Counted from the first letter of the stretch, positions 43,820-53,349 are shown. The stretch: 64,000 nt of DNA from Sinorhizobium kostiense (GCF_017874595.1 NZ_JAGILA010000002.1:1240001-1304000), one strand, 5' to 3'. Notes: generated by a model from the sequence alone, not told the origin. Numbers and translations are program-made.

Positions 43820-44959
43820 ATGAAACGTGATCTTTACGAAACGCTTGGTGTTGGAAAGACCGCAGACGAGAAGGAGCTGAAGAGCGCCTTCCGCAAATTG
43901 GCGATGAAGTACCATCCGGATCGCAACCCCGGTGATGCTGACGCCGAGAGGAGCTTCAAGGAGATCAACGAGGCCTACGAGACGTTGAAGGACCCGCAGA
44001 AGCGCGCGGCCTACGACCGCTACGGCCATGCCGCCTTTGAGCAGGGCGGCATGGGTGCTGGCTTCGGCAACGGCTTTGCGGGCGGTGGCGCCCACGGCTT
44101 CTCCGATATTTTCGAAGACATCTTCGGCGAGATGATGGGCGGCCGCCAGCGCCGTTCATCCGGCGGTCGCGAGCGCGGCGCAGATCTCAGGTACAATATG
44201 GAGATCACGCTCGAGGAGGCCTATACCGGCAAGACGGCGCAGATCCGCGTGCCGACTTCGGTCACTTGCGAGGTTTGTACCGGTACCGGCGCCAAGCCCG
44301 GCACCAGCCCGAAGACCTGCTCCACCTGTCAGGGCAGCGGGCGGATCCGTGCGGCGCAGGGCTTCTTCTCGATCGAGCGCACCTGCCCGACCTGCGGCGG
44401 CCGCGGCCAGACGATCACCGATCCCTGCACAAAGTGCCAGGGCCAGGGCCGCGTCACGGAGGAGCGCACACTATCGGTCAACATTCCGGCCGGCATCGAG
44501 GACGGCACGCGCATCCGCCTCTCGGGCGAGGGCGAAGCCGGCCTTCGCGGCGGCCCGCCCGGCGACCTCTACATCTTCCTCTCGGTCAAGCCGCACGAGT
44601 TCTACCAGCGCGACGGGGCCGACCTCTACTGCAGCGTACCGATCTCCATGACGACGGCAGCGCTCGGCGGCAAGTTCGACGTTACCACCCTCGACGGAAC
44701 GAAATCGCGCGTTACCGTGCCGGAGGGCACGCAGGCGGGCAAACAGTTCCGCCTGAAGGGCAAGGGCATGCCGGTGCTGCGCTCGAACCAGATGGGCGAT
44801 CTCTACATCCAGATCCAGATCGAGACGCCCCAGAAGCTCACCAAGCGTCAGCGCGAGCTCCTGCAGGAATTCGAGGAAATCTCGTCCAAGGAGAACAATC
44901 CGCAATCGACCGGATTCTTCTCCCGCATGAAAGACTTCTTCGACACGCTGAGCGAATAA
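43820..44959 (+). CDS. dnaJ: Co-chaperone DnaJ (Hsp40)
   Basis: A 379-aa type I Hsp40. The J-domain ([34 protein letters not shown]) includes the HPD motif that stimulates DnaK. A Gly/Phe-rich region [19 protein letters not shown] follows. The zinc-binding region has four CxxCxGxG repeats ([32 protein letters not shown]). The C-terminal peptide-binding domain ends near FFDTLSE. Length is standard. Confidence 0.98.
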   Translation: MKRDLYETLGVGKTADEKELKSAFRKLAMKYHPDRNPGDADAERSFKEINEAYETLKDPQKRAAYDRYGHAAFEQGGMGAGFGNGFAGGGAHGFSDIFEDIFGEMMGGRQRRSSGGRERGADLRYNMEITLEEAYTGKTAQIRVPTSVTCEVCTGTGAKPGTSPKTCSTCQGSGRIRAAQGFFSIERTCPTCGGRGQTITDPCTKCQGQGRVTEERTLSVNIPAGIEDGTRIRLSGEGEAGLRGGPPGDLYIFLSVKPHEFYQRDGADLYCSVPISMTTAALGGKFDVTTLDGTKSRVTVPEGTQAGKQFRLKGKGMPVLRSNQMGDLYIQIQIETPQKLTKRQRELLQEFEEISSKENNPQSTGFFSRMKDFFDTLSE

Positions 44960-44982
44960 CCAGCCTCTCAAATTTGCCGCTC

Positions 44983-45003
44983 TCCTCGGGTTTAACCCGA
45001 GGA
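44983..45003. repeat. 21-bp perfect palindrome after dnaJ
   Basis: TCCTCGGGTT-T-AACCCGAGGA, 10-bp arms. No T-run follows, so it is not a classical terminator, but it can form a stable hairpin at the 3' end of the dnaJ message. Confidence 0.6.
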
Positions 45004-45110
45004 CTAACCCTCTCCCCGTAAAGACGGGGAGCGGGAACTGGGCGCGTGCCGCGAGTCTCCTTCGCCCCGCTTGCGGGGAGAAGGTGGCCGGCAGGCGGGT
45101 TGATGGGTCG
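45004..45110. repeat. REP-like palindromic repeat, copy C
   Basis: CTCTCCCCGTAAAGACGGGGAG, a spacer of about 30 nt, then CCTTCGCCCCGCTTGCGGGGAGAAGG and a GATGGG end. The two inner palindromes match copies B and D. It lies between convergent dnaJ and the DUF2182 gene. Confidence 0.75.
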
Positions 45111-45143
45111 AGAGCCTCGCCCCGCCGGTGAAGCGGCAAGACA

Positions 45144-46046
45144 TCATGCGGCTGCCGCCACGAATTGCCACAGACCGAGAGCAAGGAGGACCGTGCCGGC
45201 GATGCGGGGCAGGACGCGCCCGGCCGGCGTAAGCTTCTCCAGGAGCACGAAGATCGCGATTGCGGCGATCCACAGCACGTTCATGATGCCGCCGACGAAG
45301 AGAAGCGCCATGAGCGCCCAGCAGCAGCCGACGCAGTAGAGGCCGTGGCGGAAGCCGAGGGCCAGGGACCCGCGCGGATCACGGCGGAAGCCGCCATGGG
45401 TCTGCAGGAACACGACGGGTGTCTGGCATTGCCTCAGGCAGGCATCCTTGAGCGGCGTCCACTGATAAAGCCCCGCAACCACAAGCACGACGCCGGTGAA
45501 GGCCGCGCTCGCGCTCGCAAGCGACGGCGTCAGCAGCGCTTCTTCGATCAGCCATTGGCCGAATGTCGCGACAAGTGAAAAGACTCCCCAGGCGATGAGG
45601 TAGCCGCCGGCAAAAAAGCCCGTCGGGGCAAAAGGCTTGCCCTGCTTCAAGCTATGACGCCCGACATGCGCATAGAGCAGGATCATCGGGGTGGCCGAGG
45701 GAAGCATCATCCCGACCATCATCACGACCCACATGGCAAGGGTCAGCGCGGCCTCGACCGCAGTCCAGGGGCGCGGCGAAAGGCCGAGAGCCTCAAGCGG
45801 CCCGCCGCGCGCTTCGTTGCCCATGTCCGTGTCGTCCATGTTCATGTCGTTCATGGCCATGTCGTCCATGGCCATGCCCGGATTCATGGGCATGGTCGCA
45901 TCCATGCCCGGCATCGGCATGGCCTGCATGTCCATCGCCGCCAGCCGGAGAATGTAGATCCAGGCGAGCGCCGTCAGGGCAGCAATCGATGCGGCGACGA
46001 TCGCACGGTCGCGCCGCAGCAGGGCTTCGAGCGCACTGTCCGCCAT
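45144..46046 (-). CDS. DUF2182 membrane protein with Met-rich loop
   Basis: A protein of 300 aa predicted as a metal-binding integral membrane protein (DUF2182). After a first membrane helix comes an extracytoplasmic stretch very rich in Met and Asp (repeats such as MPMPGMDATMPM and AMDDMAMNDMNMDD, about residues 40-78), of the kind that binds copper(I). Later helices include ALTLAMWVVMMVGMMLPSATPMI with conserved Met residues, and FRHGLYCVGCCWALMALLFVGG with a CxxCC cluster. It lies 4 nt after the DUF1326 gene, and these two families commonly co-occur. A GTG at 46067 is an alternative start. Confidence 0.82.
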   Translation of the reverse strand: MADSALEALLRRDRAIVAASIAALTALAWIYILRLAAMDMQAMPMPGMDATMPMNPGMAMDDMAMNDMNMDDTDMGNEARGGPLEALGLSPRPWTAVEAALTLAMWVVMMVGMMLPSATPMILLYAHVGRHSLKQGKPFAPTGFFAGGYLIAWGVFSLVATFGQWLIEEALLTPSLASASAAFTGVVLVVAGLYQWTPLKDACLRQCQTPVVFLQTHGGFRRDPRGSLALGFRHGLYCVGCCWALMALLFVGGIMNVLWIAAIAIFVLLEKLTPAGRVLPRIAGTVLLALGLWQFVAAAA

Positions 46047-46050
46047 GGCG

Positions 46051-46686
46051 TCAGTGGACCACGCCACTCTCGGTCATATGCAGCTTCGCGAAATGGGCGT
46101 GCGAATCGGAGAGCGAGACCATCAGGGGACCGCTCGTCTCGGCCCAGCCGCGCCCCACTTCGCAGGTGTCGTATTCGAAGCCGTTCGGAAGGGTGAGGCG
46201 AGCGCGGTGAGGTTCGCCGCTCACTGGATTAAGGATCGGCTCTCCGCGCGCCTCGATCCAGCCGGGCACGTTCACACGCGCCGTGCGGCCCTCTACGTCC
46301 ATGTCGAACTCGATCGGCGCGAAGACCGGATCGTGGATTCTGTCGAAGGTCGTCGAGAATACCTGGAAAAAAGTAGCGCCGGGCTCGGTATCCTGGCCGC
46401 TCATGATCCGCAACAACGCTTCCCGTTGCGCTTCTGAAGCACGCTCGTCGACAATCGGCACGACCTCGCCGCCGCCCTCATGGATCGCACCCGGCCAAAC
46501 GACGATCATGCCGCATCTCAGGCCATCGAGTCGGGTATCGCCATGATGGCCTTCCTCGATCTCCACAACGCCGATGGCGCGGCAGTGTCCCTGGGTGGGC
46601 AGCGCATTATATTGGCAGGGGCAGCCATAGGCGCAATTGCAATGAATGAACTCGCGGCCTTTGATCGTCCATTTGACGTCAACCAT
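46051..46686 (-). CDS. DUF1326 domain protein
   Basis: A 211-aa soluble protein starting MVDVKWTIKGREFIHCNCAYGCPCQYNALPTQGHC. The CNCxxGCPC cluster, with Cys at 17, 19, 23 and 25, is the family hallmark and looks like a metal site. The remainder is beta-rich (GDTRLDGLRCGMIVVWPGA, FDMDVEGRTARVNVPG). No signal peptide is present. Function is undefined; operon linkage to a Met-rich DUF2182 membrane protein suggests metal handling, perhaps copper (inference). Confidence 0.85.
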   Translation of the reverse strand: MVDVKWTIKGREFIHCNCAYGCPCQYNALPTQGHCRAIGVVEIEEGHHGDTRLDGLRCGMIVVWPGAIHEGGGEVVPIVDERASEAQREALLRIMSGQDTEPGATFFQVFSTTFDRIHDPVFAPIEFDMDVEGRTARVNVPGWIEARGEPILNPVSGEPHRARLTLPNGFEYDTCEVGRGWAETSGPLMVSLSDSHAHFAKLHMTESGVVH

Positions 46687-46930
46687 CGTCTCCTCCCGGC
46701 GTTCAAATGCTCGTTTCAGCTCCTGCGAAGCGGCGATATATCAGGCGGGGAAAATATACGCCCCGCAACGTCGGATGCCAACGGGGGCGCGGGAGATCCG
46801 CCTCACACCCGAGCAGACACCTGTCGCCTGCGCCAGAAGGGGCGGCAGCGATCAGCGGCGCTGCGCCCTTTCGCCTTGCCTCGGCTCGCCTTTCGTCCTA
46901 CCTGACAGGAACGTCGAATCCGGACCCGCA

Positions 46931-48055
46931 ATGCCCCACAAGGTCTACATCACCCGCCTGAAGCTCCATGACTTTCGCAATTACGCGGCATTGGCGCTCG
47001 ATCTCGACCAGCGCCATGTGGTGCTGACCGGCGAGAACGGGGCGGGCAAGACCAATCTGATGGAGGCCGTCTCCTTTCTTTCACCCGGTCGCGGGCTGCG
47101 CCGCGCGGCTTACTCCGATGTCGCCCGGGTCGGCGCTGCGGACGGCTTCTCGGTTTTTGCGGTCGTCGATGGGATGCAGGGCCCGGTCGAAATCGGCACG
47201 GGTACCGCGGGCAGCGACGAGGGGCAGTCGCGCCGCTTGAGATTGAACGCCACGCCGGCGCGTACGGTAGACGAACTCACCGACCACCTGCGCCTGCTCT
47301 GGCTGACGCCGGCGATGGATGGACTCTTTACCGGCCCGTCCGCCGACCGGCGGCGGTTCCTCGACCGCCTGGTGCTCTCCCTCGACCCGGAACACGGCCG
47401 GCGCGCGAACGAATTCGACCGCGCCATGCGCAGCCGCAACCGCCTCCTTTCAGAATTCCGTCCCGACCACGCCTGGCTATCGGCGATCGAACGCGAGATG
47501 GCCAGCCTCGGCGTTGCGATGGCGCTTGCCCGATTGGAAATGATCGGCCTGCTTTCTGCCCTCATCGAGCGAAACCGAGAGGATGGCACTTTCCCGTCGG
47601 CGCGCCTGTCGCTTGCCGGCTTTCTCGACGATTGCCACGGCCTGCCGGCCTACGATCTCGAAGAACGCTATCTCGCCATGCTGCAGGAGGGCCGCTCCCG
47701 CGATGCCGCCGCCGGCCGTACTCTCGACGGGCCGCACCGCAGCGATCTTCTGATCCGCCACCGGGAAAAGGACATCGAGGCGGAACGCTGCTCGACCGGC
47801 GAGCAGAAGGCGCTTCTGGTCGGGCTCGTGCTTGCTCATGCGCTCCTCGTCGGCGACATGACCGGCCACGCCCCGATACTGCTTCTCGACGAGATTGCAG
47901 CCCATCTCGATCAAAGCCGGCGCGCCGCACTCTTCGATCGCGTCGACGAAATCGGCGGCCAAGCCTTCATGACCGGCACCGACTCCGCCATGTTCGAGGC
48001 GCTTGGCGACCGGGGACGCTATCTGACCGTTGCAAACGGCCGCGTTTCGGAGTGA
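46931..48055 (+). CDS. recF: DNA replication and repair protein RecF
   Basis: A 374-aa SMC-like ATPase that helps load RecA at gaps. Walker A GENGAGKTN is preceded by the conserved KLHDFRNYAALAL. Further family segments are FLSPGRGLRRA, GPSADRRRFLDRLVLSLDPEH, the signature CSTGEQKALLVGLVLAHA, and Walker B PILLLDEIAAHLD. The start at ATG 46931 gives a canonical RecF N-terminus. It is not adjacent to dnaA/dnaN here, as is common in Rhizobiales. moeB follows on the same strand. Confidence 0.94.
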   Translation: MPHKVYITRLKLHDFRNYAALALDLDQRHVVLTGENGAGKTNLMEAVSFLSPGRGLRRAAYSDVARVGAADGFSVFAVVDGMQGPVEIGTGTAGSDEGQSRRLRLNATPARTVDELTDHLRLLWLTPAMDGLFTGPSADRRRFLDRLVLSLDPEHGRRANEFDRAMRSRNRLLSEFRPDHAWLSAIEREMASLGVAMALARLEMIGLLSALIERNREDGTFPSARLSLAGFLDDCHGLPAYDLEERYLAMLQEGRSRDAAAGRTLDGPHRSDLLIRHREKDIEAERCSTGEQKALLVGLVLAHALLVGDMTGHAPILLLDEIAAHLDQSRRAALFDRVDEIGGQAFMTGTDSAMFEALGDRGRYLTVANGRVSE

Positions 48056-48108
48056 CATCCGAGCCTGCCCCCGATGCCGCTTTGGCGAATGCCCTGACGG
48101 AGACGAAG

Positions 48109-48864
48109 ATGACCGCCGCAACCCTCGACTCTTCGGAAATCGCCCGCTACGCGCGCCATATCGTGCTCGCCGAGATCGGTGGCGCCGGCCAGCAGAAGCT
48201 GAAAGCGGCGCGCGTGCTGGTCATCGGCGCGGGCGGCCTGGGCGCCCCGGCGCTGCAATATCTCGCCGCCGCCGGTATCGGTACCCTCGGAATCGTCGAT
48301 GACGACGTGGTGTCGCTATCGAACCTGCAGCGCCAGATCATTCACGGCACCGACGATATCGGTCGGGCGAAGGTCGAGAGTGCAGCCGAGGCCATCGCGG
48401 AGCTCAACCCGCATGTCAGGGTCGTGCCACACGCGCTCAGGCTTCAGCCCGACAATGCCGAGGCGATTTTCCGCCAGTACGACCTCGTCGTCGACGGCTC
48501 GGACAACTTCGAAACACGTTATCTGGCGGCTGATACGGCGGAAGCAGCCCGCGTGGCGCTCGTCACCGGCGCCGTCGGCCGTTTCGACGGCTCGGTCACG
48601 GTGTTGAAACCCTATGAAACCGACGCGGGCGGAAACTTGCTCCCGTCCTACCGCGATCTCTTTCCGACCAAGCCGCCGCCGGGTGCGGTGCCTGCCTGCG
48701 CCGAAGCCGGCATCGTCGGCGCCCTCACTGGCGTCATCGGTGCGCTTCAGGCGATGGAAGTCATCAAGCTCGTCACCGGCATCGGCGCGCCGCTGGTCGG
48801 CCGGCTGTTGCTCTATGATGCGCTTTCCGCCGAGTTCAAGACGATCCGCTATCGGCGAGCTTGA
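48109..48864 (+). CDS. moeB: ThiF/MoeB-family adenylyltransferase
   Basis: A 251-aa E1-like enzyme that adenylates the C-terminus of a ubiquitin-like sulfur carrier (MoaD or ThiS). The nucleotide-binding motif is RVLVIGAGGLGAPALQYLAAAGIG, then NLQRQIIH, the metal/ATP segment VVDGSDNFETRYLAAD, and PACAEAGIVGALTGVIGALQAMEVIKL, the family signature. The zinc-binding CxxC pairs of E. coli MoeB are not evident. MoeB and ThiF cannot be separated by sequence alone. Its stop shares one base with the next start (TGATG), so the two are coupled. Confidence 0.88.
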   Translation: MTAATLDSSEIARYARHIVLAEIGGAGQQKLKAARVLVIGAGGLGAPALQYLAAAGIGTLGIVDDDVVSLSNLQRQIIHGTDDIGRAKVESAAEAIAELNPHVRVVPHALRLQPDNAEAIFRQYDLVVDGSDNFETRYLAADTAEAARVALVTGAVGRFDGSVTVLKPYETDAGGNLLPSYRDLFPTKPPPGAVPACAEAGIVGALTGVIGALQAMEVIKLVTGIGAPLVGRLLLYDALSAEFKTIRYRRA

Positions 48865-49337
48865 TGGATACTGTTCGATTAGAGCCGGACTTCGATCGCT
48901 ACGACGAACTGCTCGCGCTGATCCTCGCCGCCTTCGCTTATATGGACGGACGGATCGATCCGCCCTCCTCCGCCCGCGCATTGACGGCTGAGTCGCTGCG
49001 CCAGAAGGTGAGCGTGGAGATCGCATTCGCCGGGATCGAGCGCGGCGATTTGCTCGGCTGCGTCTTCCTGAAACCCGAACCGGAATGCCTTTACGTCGGC
49101 AAGTTGGCGGTTGCGCCCGCGTCGCAGCGAGGGGGGATCGGCCGGCATCTGATCGGCATCGCGGAACAAACCGCCCGCAACCTCTCACTGCCGGCGCTGA
49201 GGCTTCAGACCCGCATAGAACTCACCGAAAATCATGCGATCTTCGCGGCGTGGGGCTTCGTCGAAGCGGGCCGCTCCGCTCATCCAGGTTTCACGCGCCC
49301 GACCTCGATCGAGATGAAGAAGATGATCGTACTCTAA
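48864..49337 (+). CDS. GNAT-family N-acetyltransferase
   Basis: A 157-aa acetyltransferase starting MDTVRLEPDFDRYDELLALI. The acetyl-CoA-binding motif A is LYVGKLAVAPASQRGGIGRHLIGIAEQTAR (Q/RxxGxG/A present), followed by NHAIFAAWGFVEAG. The substrate is unknown. The start shares a base with the moeB stop, and the stop overlaps convergent 2-hydroxyacid dehydrogenase by 4 nt. Confidence 0.88.
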   Translation: MDTVRLEPDFDRYDELLALILAAFAYMDGRIDPPSSARALTAESLRQKVSVEIAFAGIERGDLLGCVFLKPEPECLYVGKLAVAPASQRGGIGRHLIGIAEQTARNLSLPALRLQTRIELTENHAIFAAWGFVEAGRSAHPGFTRPTSIEMKKMIVL

Positions 49338-50338
49338 TCCCGCCCCGGCAGCACCCGGTCCGGCGGGCGGTGGCCGTCGAAGAAGGTGCGGATGTTGATC
49401 ACCACCTTTTCGCCCATATCGACGCGGCCTTCGAGTGTTGCCGAGCTCATATGCGGCAGGAGGACCACCTTGCCTTCGCCGGCGAGCTTGATGAGCTTCG
49501 GGTCGATGGCCGGTTCGTTCTCGAATACGTCAAGGCCGGCGCCGGCAATCTTGCCCTCGCGCAGGCACTTGATCATCGCCACCTCGTCGATGACATCGCC
49601 CCGGGCCGTGTTGACGATGTAGCTCTCCGGGCGCATCAGCGCCAGCCGCCGGGCGGAGAGAAGATGAAAGGTCGCGGGCGTCGATGGGCAATTGACGGAG
49701 ACGATGTCGACACGGGCAAGCATCTGATCGAGGCTGTCCCAGTAGGTCGCCTCGAGCATTTCCTCGGTTTCCGGGCTGACGCGGTGGCGATTGTGATAGT
49801 GGATCGAAAGACCAAAGGCCTTGGCCCGACGAGCGACGGCGGTGCCGATCCGCCCCATGCCGACGATGCCGATGCGCTTGCCGGCGATCCGCCGCCCGAG
49901 CATCCAGGTCGGCGACCAGCCCGCCCATTCTCCCTTGCGGTCGGTCAGTATCCGCGCACCTTCGGCCAGCCGGCGCGGCACCGCCAGTATGAGTGCCATC
50001 GTCATGTCGGCCGTATCTTCCGTCAGCACGTTCGGCGTGTTGGTGACGGTTATCCCCTTGCGGGCGGCCGCGTCTACGTCGATGTTGTCGACGCCGTTCG
50101 AGAAGGCCGCGATCAGCTTGAGCTGCGGCCCTGCCTGCTCGATGAGCGCCGCGTCGACACGGTCCGTCACCGTCGGCACGAGCACATCGACCCGCTTCAC
50201 CGCGGCGACCAGCTCCGGCTGACTGCGCGGCGTGTCGTCGATGTTCAACTCCGCGTCAAACAATTCGCGCATGCGGGTTTCGACGACGTCCGGCAGTTTT
50301 CGGGTGATGTAGACGGTTGGCTTTTTCTTGCTTGTCAT
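49334..50338 (-). CDS. D-isomer-specific 2-hydroxyacid dehydrogenase (glyoxylate reductase type)
   Basis: A 334-aa NAD(P)H-dependent reductase starting MTSKKKPTVYITRKLPDVV. The nucleotide loop is KRIGIVGMGRIGTAVARRAKAFG, the active-site Arg lies in NTARGDVIDE, the Glu in GLDVFENEP and the His in LLPHMSSAT. The family includes glyoxylate/hydroxypyruvate reductases (GyaR/GhrB); the exact substrate is not certain. Start at ATG 50338 gives the family N-terminus; upstream in-frame extension is not conserved in character. Confidence 0.9.
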   Translation of the reverse strand: MTSKKKPTVYITRKLPDVVETRMRELFDAELNIDDTPRSQPELVAAVKRVDVLVPTVTDRVDAALIEQAGPQLKLIAAFSNGVDNIDVDAAARKGITVTNTPNVLTEDTADMTMALILAVPRRLAEGARILTDRKGEWAGWSPTWMLGRRIAGKRIGIVGMGRIGTAVARRAKAFGLSIHYHNRHRVSPETEEMLEATYWDSLDQMLARVDIVSVNCPSTPATFHLLSARRLALMRPESYIVNTARGDVIDEVAMIKCLREGKIAGAGLDVFENEPAIDPKLIKLAGEGKVVLLPHMSSATLEGRVDMGEKVVINIRTFFDGHRPPDRVLPGRD

Positions 50339-50523
50339 TCTTGCGAGCGGCCCTCGTTGACGAGTCCTTAACCAAGTCGGGCGATAGTTTCTCCCTACAG
50401 CCGCAATTTCTAACAGACCCGGTGGGGAACACAATTGAAAGTCGCTGTCCGGGTCCGGGATTTGCGCTGCGCGTCTGGTCGGGCGCGCAAAAGCCGCCGC
50501 AAAGCTTCGCTTACGAATGGAAG

Positions 50524-51075
50524 ATGGGCTTCGTCATGCGCCATGTCATTTCCAACGCCTCTGTCCTGATACTGGCCGCCTTCCTCGGAGTGGCCGCGAT
50601 GACTGCCAGCGCTCATGCACAGGCAGCCAAGGGCCCAAGCGGACTGCCCCTCCCCCGCTTCGTCAGCCTGAAGGCGAAGAGCGTCAACTTGAGAATCGGC
50701 CCGAGTCTCGATTATGCGGTAGCCTTCCGATATCTCAAATCCGGCGTGCCCGTCGAGATCATCCAGGAATACGATAATTGGCGCCGGATCCGAGATGCGG
50801 ACGGAACGGAGGGTTGGGTGAACCAGGCGCTGCTTTCGGGCGAGCGCACCGCCGTTGCGGCCCCGTGGATGCGGGGCAAAAGTGAGGGGGTATTCGTCAA
50901 CCTCAGGCGCGACCCGCAGGGCACGGCGCCGATCGTCGCCCGCATGGAGCCCGGTGTGTTCCTGCGGATCGGCGAGTGCAACGGCGACTGGTGCCATGCC
51001 GAAACCCAAGGCGTCGAGGGCTGGATCGCTCAGAACGAGATCTGGGGCGCCTATCCGGGTGAAGCCTTCAAGTAA
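50524..51075 (+). CDS. Periplasmic SH3-domain protein
   Basis: A 183-aa exported protein. The N-terminus MGFVMRHVISNASVLILAAFLGVAAMTASAHAQ is a signal peptide with an AHA-Q cleavage site. The mature protein has two bacterial SH3-like units: LKAKSVNLRIGPSLDYAVAFRYLKSGVPVEIIQEYDNWRRIRDADGTEGWV (start of unit 1, residues about 50-100) and FVNLRRDPQGTAPIVARMEPGVFLRIGECNGDWCHAE (unit 2). Such domains bind peptidoglycan or proteins in the envelope. ATG 50536 is an alternative start. Confidence 0.87.
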   Translation: MGFVMRHVISNASVLILAAFLGVAAMTASAHAQAAKGPSGLPLPRFVSLKAKSVNLRIGPSLDYAVAFRYLKSGVPVEIIQEYDNWRRIRDADGTEGWVNQALLSGERTAVAAPWMRGKSEGVFVNLRRDPQGTAPIVARMEPGVFLRIGECNGDWCHAETQGVEGWIAQNEIWGAYPGEAFK

Positions 51076-51077
51076 AA

Positions 51078-51108
51078 CCAGCGGCAGTGGATACTGGCCG
51101 ATCTGACC
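51078..51108. repeat. Diverged half-copy of the 6216-6268 palindrome
   Basis: CCAGCGGCAGTGGATACTGG, then CCGATCTGACC, matches the left arm and centre of the element at 6216-6249 at all but a handful of positions; the right arm is missing. It starts just after the SH3 protein's stop codon. Confidence 0.65.
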
Positions 51109-51186
51109 TGAGCTGTTATTGTGTCGTGGCAAGGCGCGTCGCGCGCCGCAACATGGAATGCGCGGCGAGGTGCGAACGCAAATGCA

Positions 51187-52179
51187 TCAGACGAGTGCGG
51201 CTCGCCGGGCGGCATCGGCGAGGGACACCAAGGGCCGCGGGCCGATCTGCCCGATCACGATGCCTGCGGCCAGATTGCCGAGCCGGCTGCAATCTTCGAG
51301 CGAACGGCCGTTCGTGTAGCCAAAGAGGAAGCCGGCTGCATAGAGATCGCCGGCCCCCGTTGTATCGACGACTTCCTCCACGGCGTTAGCGCGAACGCGA
51401 ACGCGTTCGTTGCCGCAGAGGACGACGGAACCCTCCTCGCTCAAGGTGACGGCGGCAAGCTTGCAATCCTTCGCCAGCCTATCCAGGGCGAGATCAAAAT
51501 CCTCGGTTTCGTAGAGCGCCAGCGCTTCCTGCCGGTTGGCGAAGACAATGTCGACGGTGCCGGAGCGCATCAGTTCCAGGAATTCGCCGCGGTAGCGGTG
51601 CACGCAGAAACTGTCCGAAAGCGTCATCGCCGTCTCGCGGCCGTGCTCGTGAGCAATGCGCGCCGCCTCGCGGATCGCGTCTTTGGCGCGCGGCGGATCC
51701 CACAGGTATCCCTCGAAGTAAGTCAGCTTCGACTGCGCCACCACGTCGGCTTCGACGTCTTCCGGGCCAAGCTCCACGCATGCCCCGAGATAGGTGTTCA
51801 TCGAGCGCTCGCCATCCTCGGTCACGAAGATCATCGAACGCGCGGTCGGCGGCACGCTCGCGAGCGGCTTTGTCTGGAAATGCACCCCCTGGGCGCGGAT
51901 ATCATGGGTGAAGATTTCGCCTAGCTGGTCGTCGGCGATCTTCCCGAAATAGGCGGCGCGCCCGCCGAGACTCGCGACACCCGCCGCCGTGTTGCCGGCA
52001 CTGCCGCCGGAGGCCTCGACCGCTGGACCCATGCGCGAATAGAGCAGTTCCGCCCTTTCCGAGTCGATGAGGTTCATCGCGCCCTTGATGATCCCATTCT
52101 CCAGGAGAAAGCTGTCGTTGCAGCGCGAGATGATATCGACGATCGCGTTGCCGATCGTCAGGACATCGAATCTGGTCAT
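51187..52179 (-). CDS. PfkB-family kinase, probable adenosine kinase
   Basis: A 330-aa ribokinase-fold enzyme starting MTRFDVLTIGNAIVDIISRCND. Substrate-side motif GGSAGNTAAGVASLGGRAAYFGKIADD and the C-terminal PfkB signature DTTGAGDLYAAGFLFGYTNG (anion hole and catalytic Asp) are intact. The N-terminal spacing and the MNLIDSERAE and YLGACVELGPED segments resemble bacterial adenosine kinase-type enzymes, giving AMP from adenosine; other nucleosides or sugars are possible. It is followed (in its direction) by a decayed repeat. Confidence 0.87.
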   Translation of the reverse strand: MTRFDVLTIGNAIVDIISRCNDSFLLENGIIKGAMNLIDSERAELLYSRMGPAVEASGGSAGNTAAGVASLGGRAAYFGKIADDQLGEIFTHDIRAQGVHFQTKPLASVPPTARSMIFVTEDGERSMNTYLGACVELGPEDVEADVVAQSKLTYFEGYLWDPPRAKDAIREAARIAHEHGRETAMTLSDSFCVHRYRGEFLELMRSGTVDIVFANRQEALALYETEDFDLALDRLAKDCKLAAVTLSEEGSVVLCGNERVRVRANAVEEVVDTTGAGDLYAAGFLFGYTNGRSLEDCSRLGNLAAGIVIGQIGPRPLVSLADAARRAALV

Positions 52180-52266
52180 GAGCCCCCGTCCGGTTTCCAG
52201 TATGGCCGGTGACCGTTAATACCGGTTTTGCGACCGTTTGGAAGCCAAAAGACAAAAGCAAGGTAA

Positions 52267-52692
52267 TCATTTCGGCAATGCTGCCGCTTCATAGGCGGCT
52301 GCGAACTCCGCATTTGGTGGAATCGGTTTGATGATGTCGATCATTACGCCGTTCGGATCGGCCGTGATGAAGTGGCGCTGGCCGAAGGCCTCGTCGCAGA
52401 TCGGCTTGAGGATCGGAAGCCCCGCCGACTGCACGTCGGCGTATAGCTGGTCCGGATCCTCGACTTCGAAATTCAACAGCAGGCCCCGTATGGGCCCTCG
52501 ATGCGTTTCCGGAACGGTCTCATGGTTGTAATCGAGAATGGCCAGCGTCACATGCTCGTCCTCGGTCGATTGGAGGTGCACGTACCAGGTGCTCGTGAAA
52601 AGCGGCTCGAAGCGGAAATGCCGAACGTAGAAGTCCGATGTGGCCTGCACGTCACCGGTCATTATGACCGGGTAATAGCTGGTTGTTTTCAT
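52267..52692 (-). CDS. Glyoxalase/VOC-superfamily protein
   Basis: A 141-aa VOC-fold protein starting [28 protein letters not shown], with the paired beta-alpha-beta units [13 protein letters not shown] and [43 protein letters not shown]. The PNGVMIDII segment resembles the second metal-ligand region of the superfamily. Substrate unknown (candidates: thiol conjugates, antibiotics). It is divergent from a TetR regulator across 66 nt containing two operators, so it is the regulator's likely target. AAAGGGA precedes the start. Confidence 0.85.
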   Translation of the reverse strand: MKTTSYYPVIMTGDVQATSDFYVRHFRFEPLFTSTWYVHLQSTEDEHVTLAILDYNHETVPETHRGPIRGLLLNFEVEDPDQLYADVQSAGLPILKPICDEAFGQRHFITADPNGVMIDIIKPIPPNAEFAAAYEAAALPK

Positions 52693-52715
52693 TCCCTTTA
52701 CTCCGCCATAAATTA

Positions 52716-52758
52716 ACATACAATCTGTACGTAGGTAATTAACATACAGGGTGTATGT
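52716..52758. promoter_or_regulatory. Tandem TetR-type operators between the glyoxalase-fold and tetR genes
   Basis: Site 1 (52716-52732) is ACATACA-ATC-TGTACGT, one mismatch between arms. Site 2 (52742-52758) is ACATACA-GGG-TGTATGT with perfect arms, and abuts the tetR start codon. Centres are 26 bp apart. Both follow an ATTA stretch, as does the smeA operator at 21299. Confidence 0.78.
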
Positions 52759-53349
52759 ATGCAACAGAAACATCGGCGTTCGAACCGCGAGCGCTCCGAC
52801 ACGACCCGGACCGCGATTCTCGATGCCGCACGTGCCCTGTTCATCGAGAGCGGCTATGCGGAAACGCCAACGCCGGAGATCGTCGCCGCCGCGGGGCTGA
52901 CCCGCGGGGCGCTCTACCATCACTTTCAAGACAAGAAGGCGCTATTTCGGGCGTTGATCGAACGGGAGGCGCGCGAGGTCGCAAGCTCGATCGAGCGGTC
53001 GACGGTCGAAGGCCTTCCGCCGCGGGAGGCGCTGCTCGCCGGTGCCGCCGCCTATTTCGACGCCATGGCAGTCCCCGGGCGGGTGCGCCTGCTGCTGCTC
53101 GACGGCCCTGCAGTCCTGGGCGTCGGCGAAATGGCGACGATCGATGCTGCGCACGGAGGCAGGACACTGGAGGAGGGCCTGGTCGCCGCCATGGCGCCGC
53201 AAGGTTTGGAGAAGAAAGCCATCAAGGCGATGGCGTTTCTGCTCTCGGCGGCTTTCGACCGGGCCGCGCTCGAGATCGATGCCGGTGCCGCGCGGGCCGA
53301 CTATGCCTATGCGATTGACAGGCTGATCGATCGCCTGATCGCTCCATGA
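52759..53349 (+). CDS. TetR/AcrR-family transcriptional regulator
   Basis: A 196-aa regulator. The N-terminal domain reads [49 protein letters not shown], split here for brevity; the recognition helix is [12 protein letters not shown]. The C-terminal ligand domain is unassigned. The start codon lies at the end of operator 2, so autorepression is likely, with the divergent glyoxalase-fold gene as co-target. The AAGGA-type ribosome site is poor because the operator occupies that region. Confidence 0.9.
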   Translation: MQQKHRRSNRERSDTTRTAILDAARALFIESGYAETPTPEIVAAAGLTRGALYHHFQDKKALFRALIEREAREVASSIERSTVEGLPPREALLAGAAAYFDAMAVPGRVRLLLLDGPAVLGVGEMATIDAAHGGRTLEEGLVAAMAPQGLEKKAIKAMAFLLSAAFDRAALEIDAGAARADYAYAIDRLIDRLIAP

